Shown here one piece after another: positions 63,370 to 64,000 of a stretch of DNA of 64,000 bases. Both the position numbers and the translations under genes were made by a program. Every line of letters starts with the position of its first letter. Position 1 is the stretch's first letter. Origin of the DNA: Cristatella mucedo (Eukaryota; Bryozoa; Phylactolaemata; Cristatellidae); assembly GCA_009760855.2 (NCBI GenBank), contig WPIO01000137.1:1-64000 (forward strand), given 5' to 3'. Under the pieces are notes generated by a model. The model worked only from the letters and a program-made list of their open reading frames with translations. It ran no database searches and was not told the origin of the DNA.

Positions 63370-63825
63370 GCTAAGCTGGAGGTTTCTCGAATTCTGTCAC
63401 TCACTGCTTGCTGGCCTATCGCCATGTGCAATCAGACGAGAACGGCTGCTGCAAAACTCTGCAATTAGGCATGTCTATCGCGAGCTTCGCAGTTGCCACA
63501 TCACACGACTTCTCGCCGATCTGCACTGGCAAAAAGTCAAGCAACTGATTGACTTCAACGTTTTTTTCGCTCAATCTTAGGTTTCTTCATTCTTTGGCTA
63601 TAGCCTATCTCTCAGATCTACTCCCCCCATCAGGCCAAGCATTCTACCACCCGATTTTTTGAAATCCGACAATTTACCAATACCTCGTACAAACCTCAAA
63701 TCCTTTGGAGACCGTGCGTTTAGCTCGTATGCTCCCAAAGCCTGGAACTCACTCCCAATTTGCGTCAGAACATCCCCAGACTTGACCACATTTAGAAAGA
63801 ACTTAATAACAGGCTGGACAGTCGC
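63370..63825 (+). mobile_element. LINE-A fragment, 3' truncated
   Basis: Plus-strand C-terminal coding sequence with SLLAGLSPCAIRRERLLQNS and CHITRLLADLHWQKVKQLID, then a segment to GACTTGACCACATTTAGAAAG. It stops at about 63815 without the usual 3' untranslated region or tail. Confidence 0.75.
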
Positions 63826-64000
63826 CACTTGATGCTACTAAAAGTAACTCAGCAAAATTTGAAAGAATTAGAATTGTATGCCAGCAACAACGGGTAGAGG
63901 AGGCTGTGCTAGTATCATGATTGCAGAGAGTTCGCAAAGCTAAAGCTGTTCGTCATAGTGACCAGCACCTGGGAGCGGCAAAACCAAGGAAAAAGCAGAT

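Overview
The window is AT-rich invertebrate animal (metazoan) DNA. There is no bacterial-style gene packing. Coding sequence occurs as short exons with GT/AG borders, separated by kilobase introns full of LINE and SINE debris and dinucleotide runs. The species cannot be fixed from the sequence. The cysteine-containing fibronectin-III style, the fucolectin-type domain and the CR1/L2-like LINEs would suit a sponge, cnidarian or other marine invertebrate; this is inference.

The main gene runs on the + strand from at least 5645 to 40.4 kb, possibly to 43.5 kb. I rebuilt it exon by exon by matching splice phase. It begins in the window with a fucolectin/tachylectin-4/pentraxin-1 (FTP, F5/8-like) lectin domain split over two exons (5645-5911, 10943-11191). 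Next come a six-cysteine spacer (11863-12019), a fibronectin-III-like domain (15023-15340) and a second FN3-like domain split over two exons (16365-16447, 19523-19676). A stalk (21579-21671), a transmembrane exon (23504-23657) and short cytoplasmic exons (33291-33337, 40357-40457 and possibly later ones) complete it; the tail carries a YxxM motif. The phases agree at every junction from 5645 to 40449. The product looks like a single-pass cell-surface lectin receptor. The signal-peptide exon is not identified. An isolated exon at 2769-2888 may belong to the 5' part of this gene or to an upstream neighbour.

A second transmembrane exon at 62937-63063 has the same phase pattern (in 1, out 2) and a similar segment, so a paralogous receptor probably follows in tandem. 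Its ectodomain is not convincingly resolved; weak candidate exons lie at 53186-53285 and 56585-56637.

The rest is mostly mobile-element sequence. LINE family A (CR1/L2-like, ending in ATT repeats) has more than 20 pieces on both strands, including a nearly full-length but broken copy at 57860-61055. LINE family B has four pieces. A tRNA-derived SINE has six copies. Structural oddities include a 448-bp inverted repeat around 33.6-35.7 kb carrying a LINE inversion junction, and a roughly 900-bp element at 14.06-14.95 kb with inverted GGACATT-type ends and CCCTAAA telomere-like repeats. There are also a 95-bp palindrome at 46.7 kb, a tandem 590-bp duplication with a hairpin at 28.7-29.9 kb, and a dispersed direct-repeat pair at 47.4/48.9 kb. 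No rRNA gene, intact tRNA gene or CRISPR array was seen.
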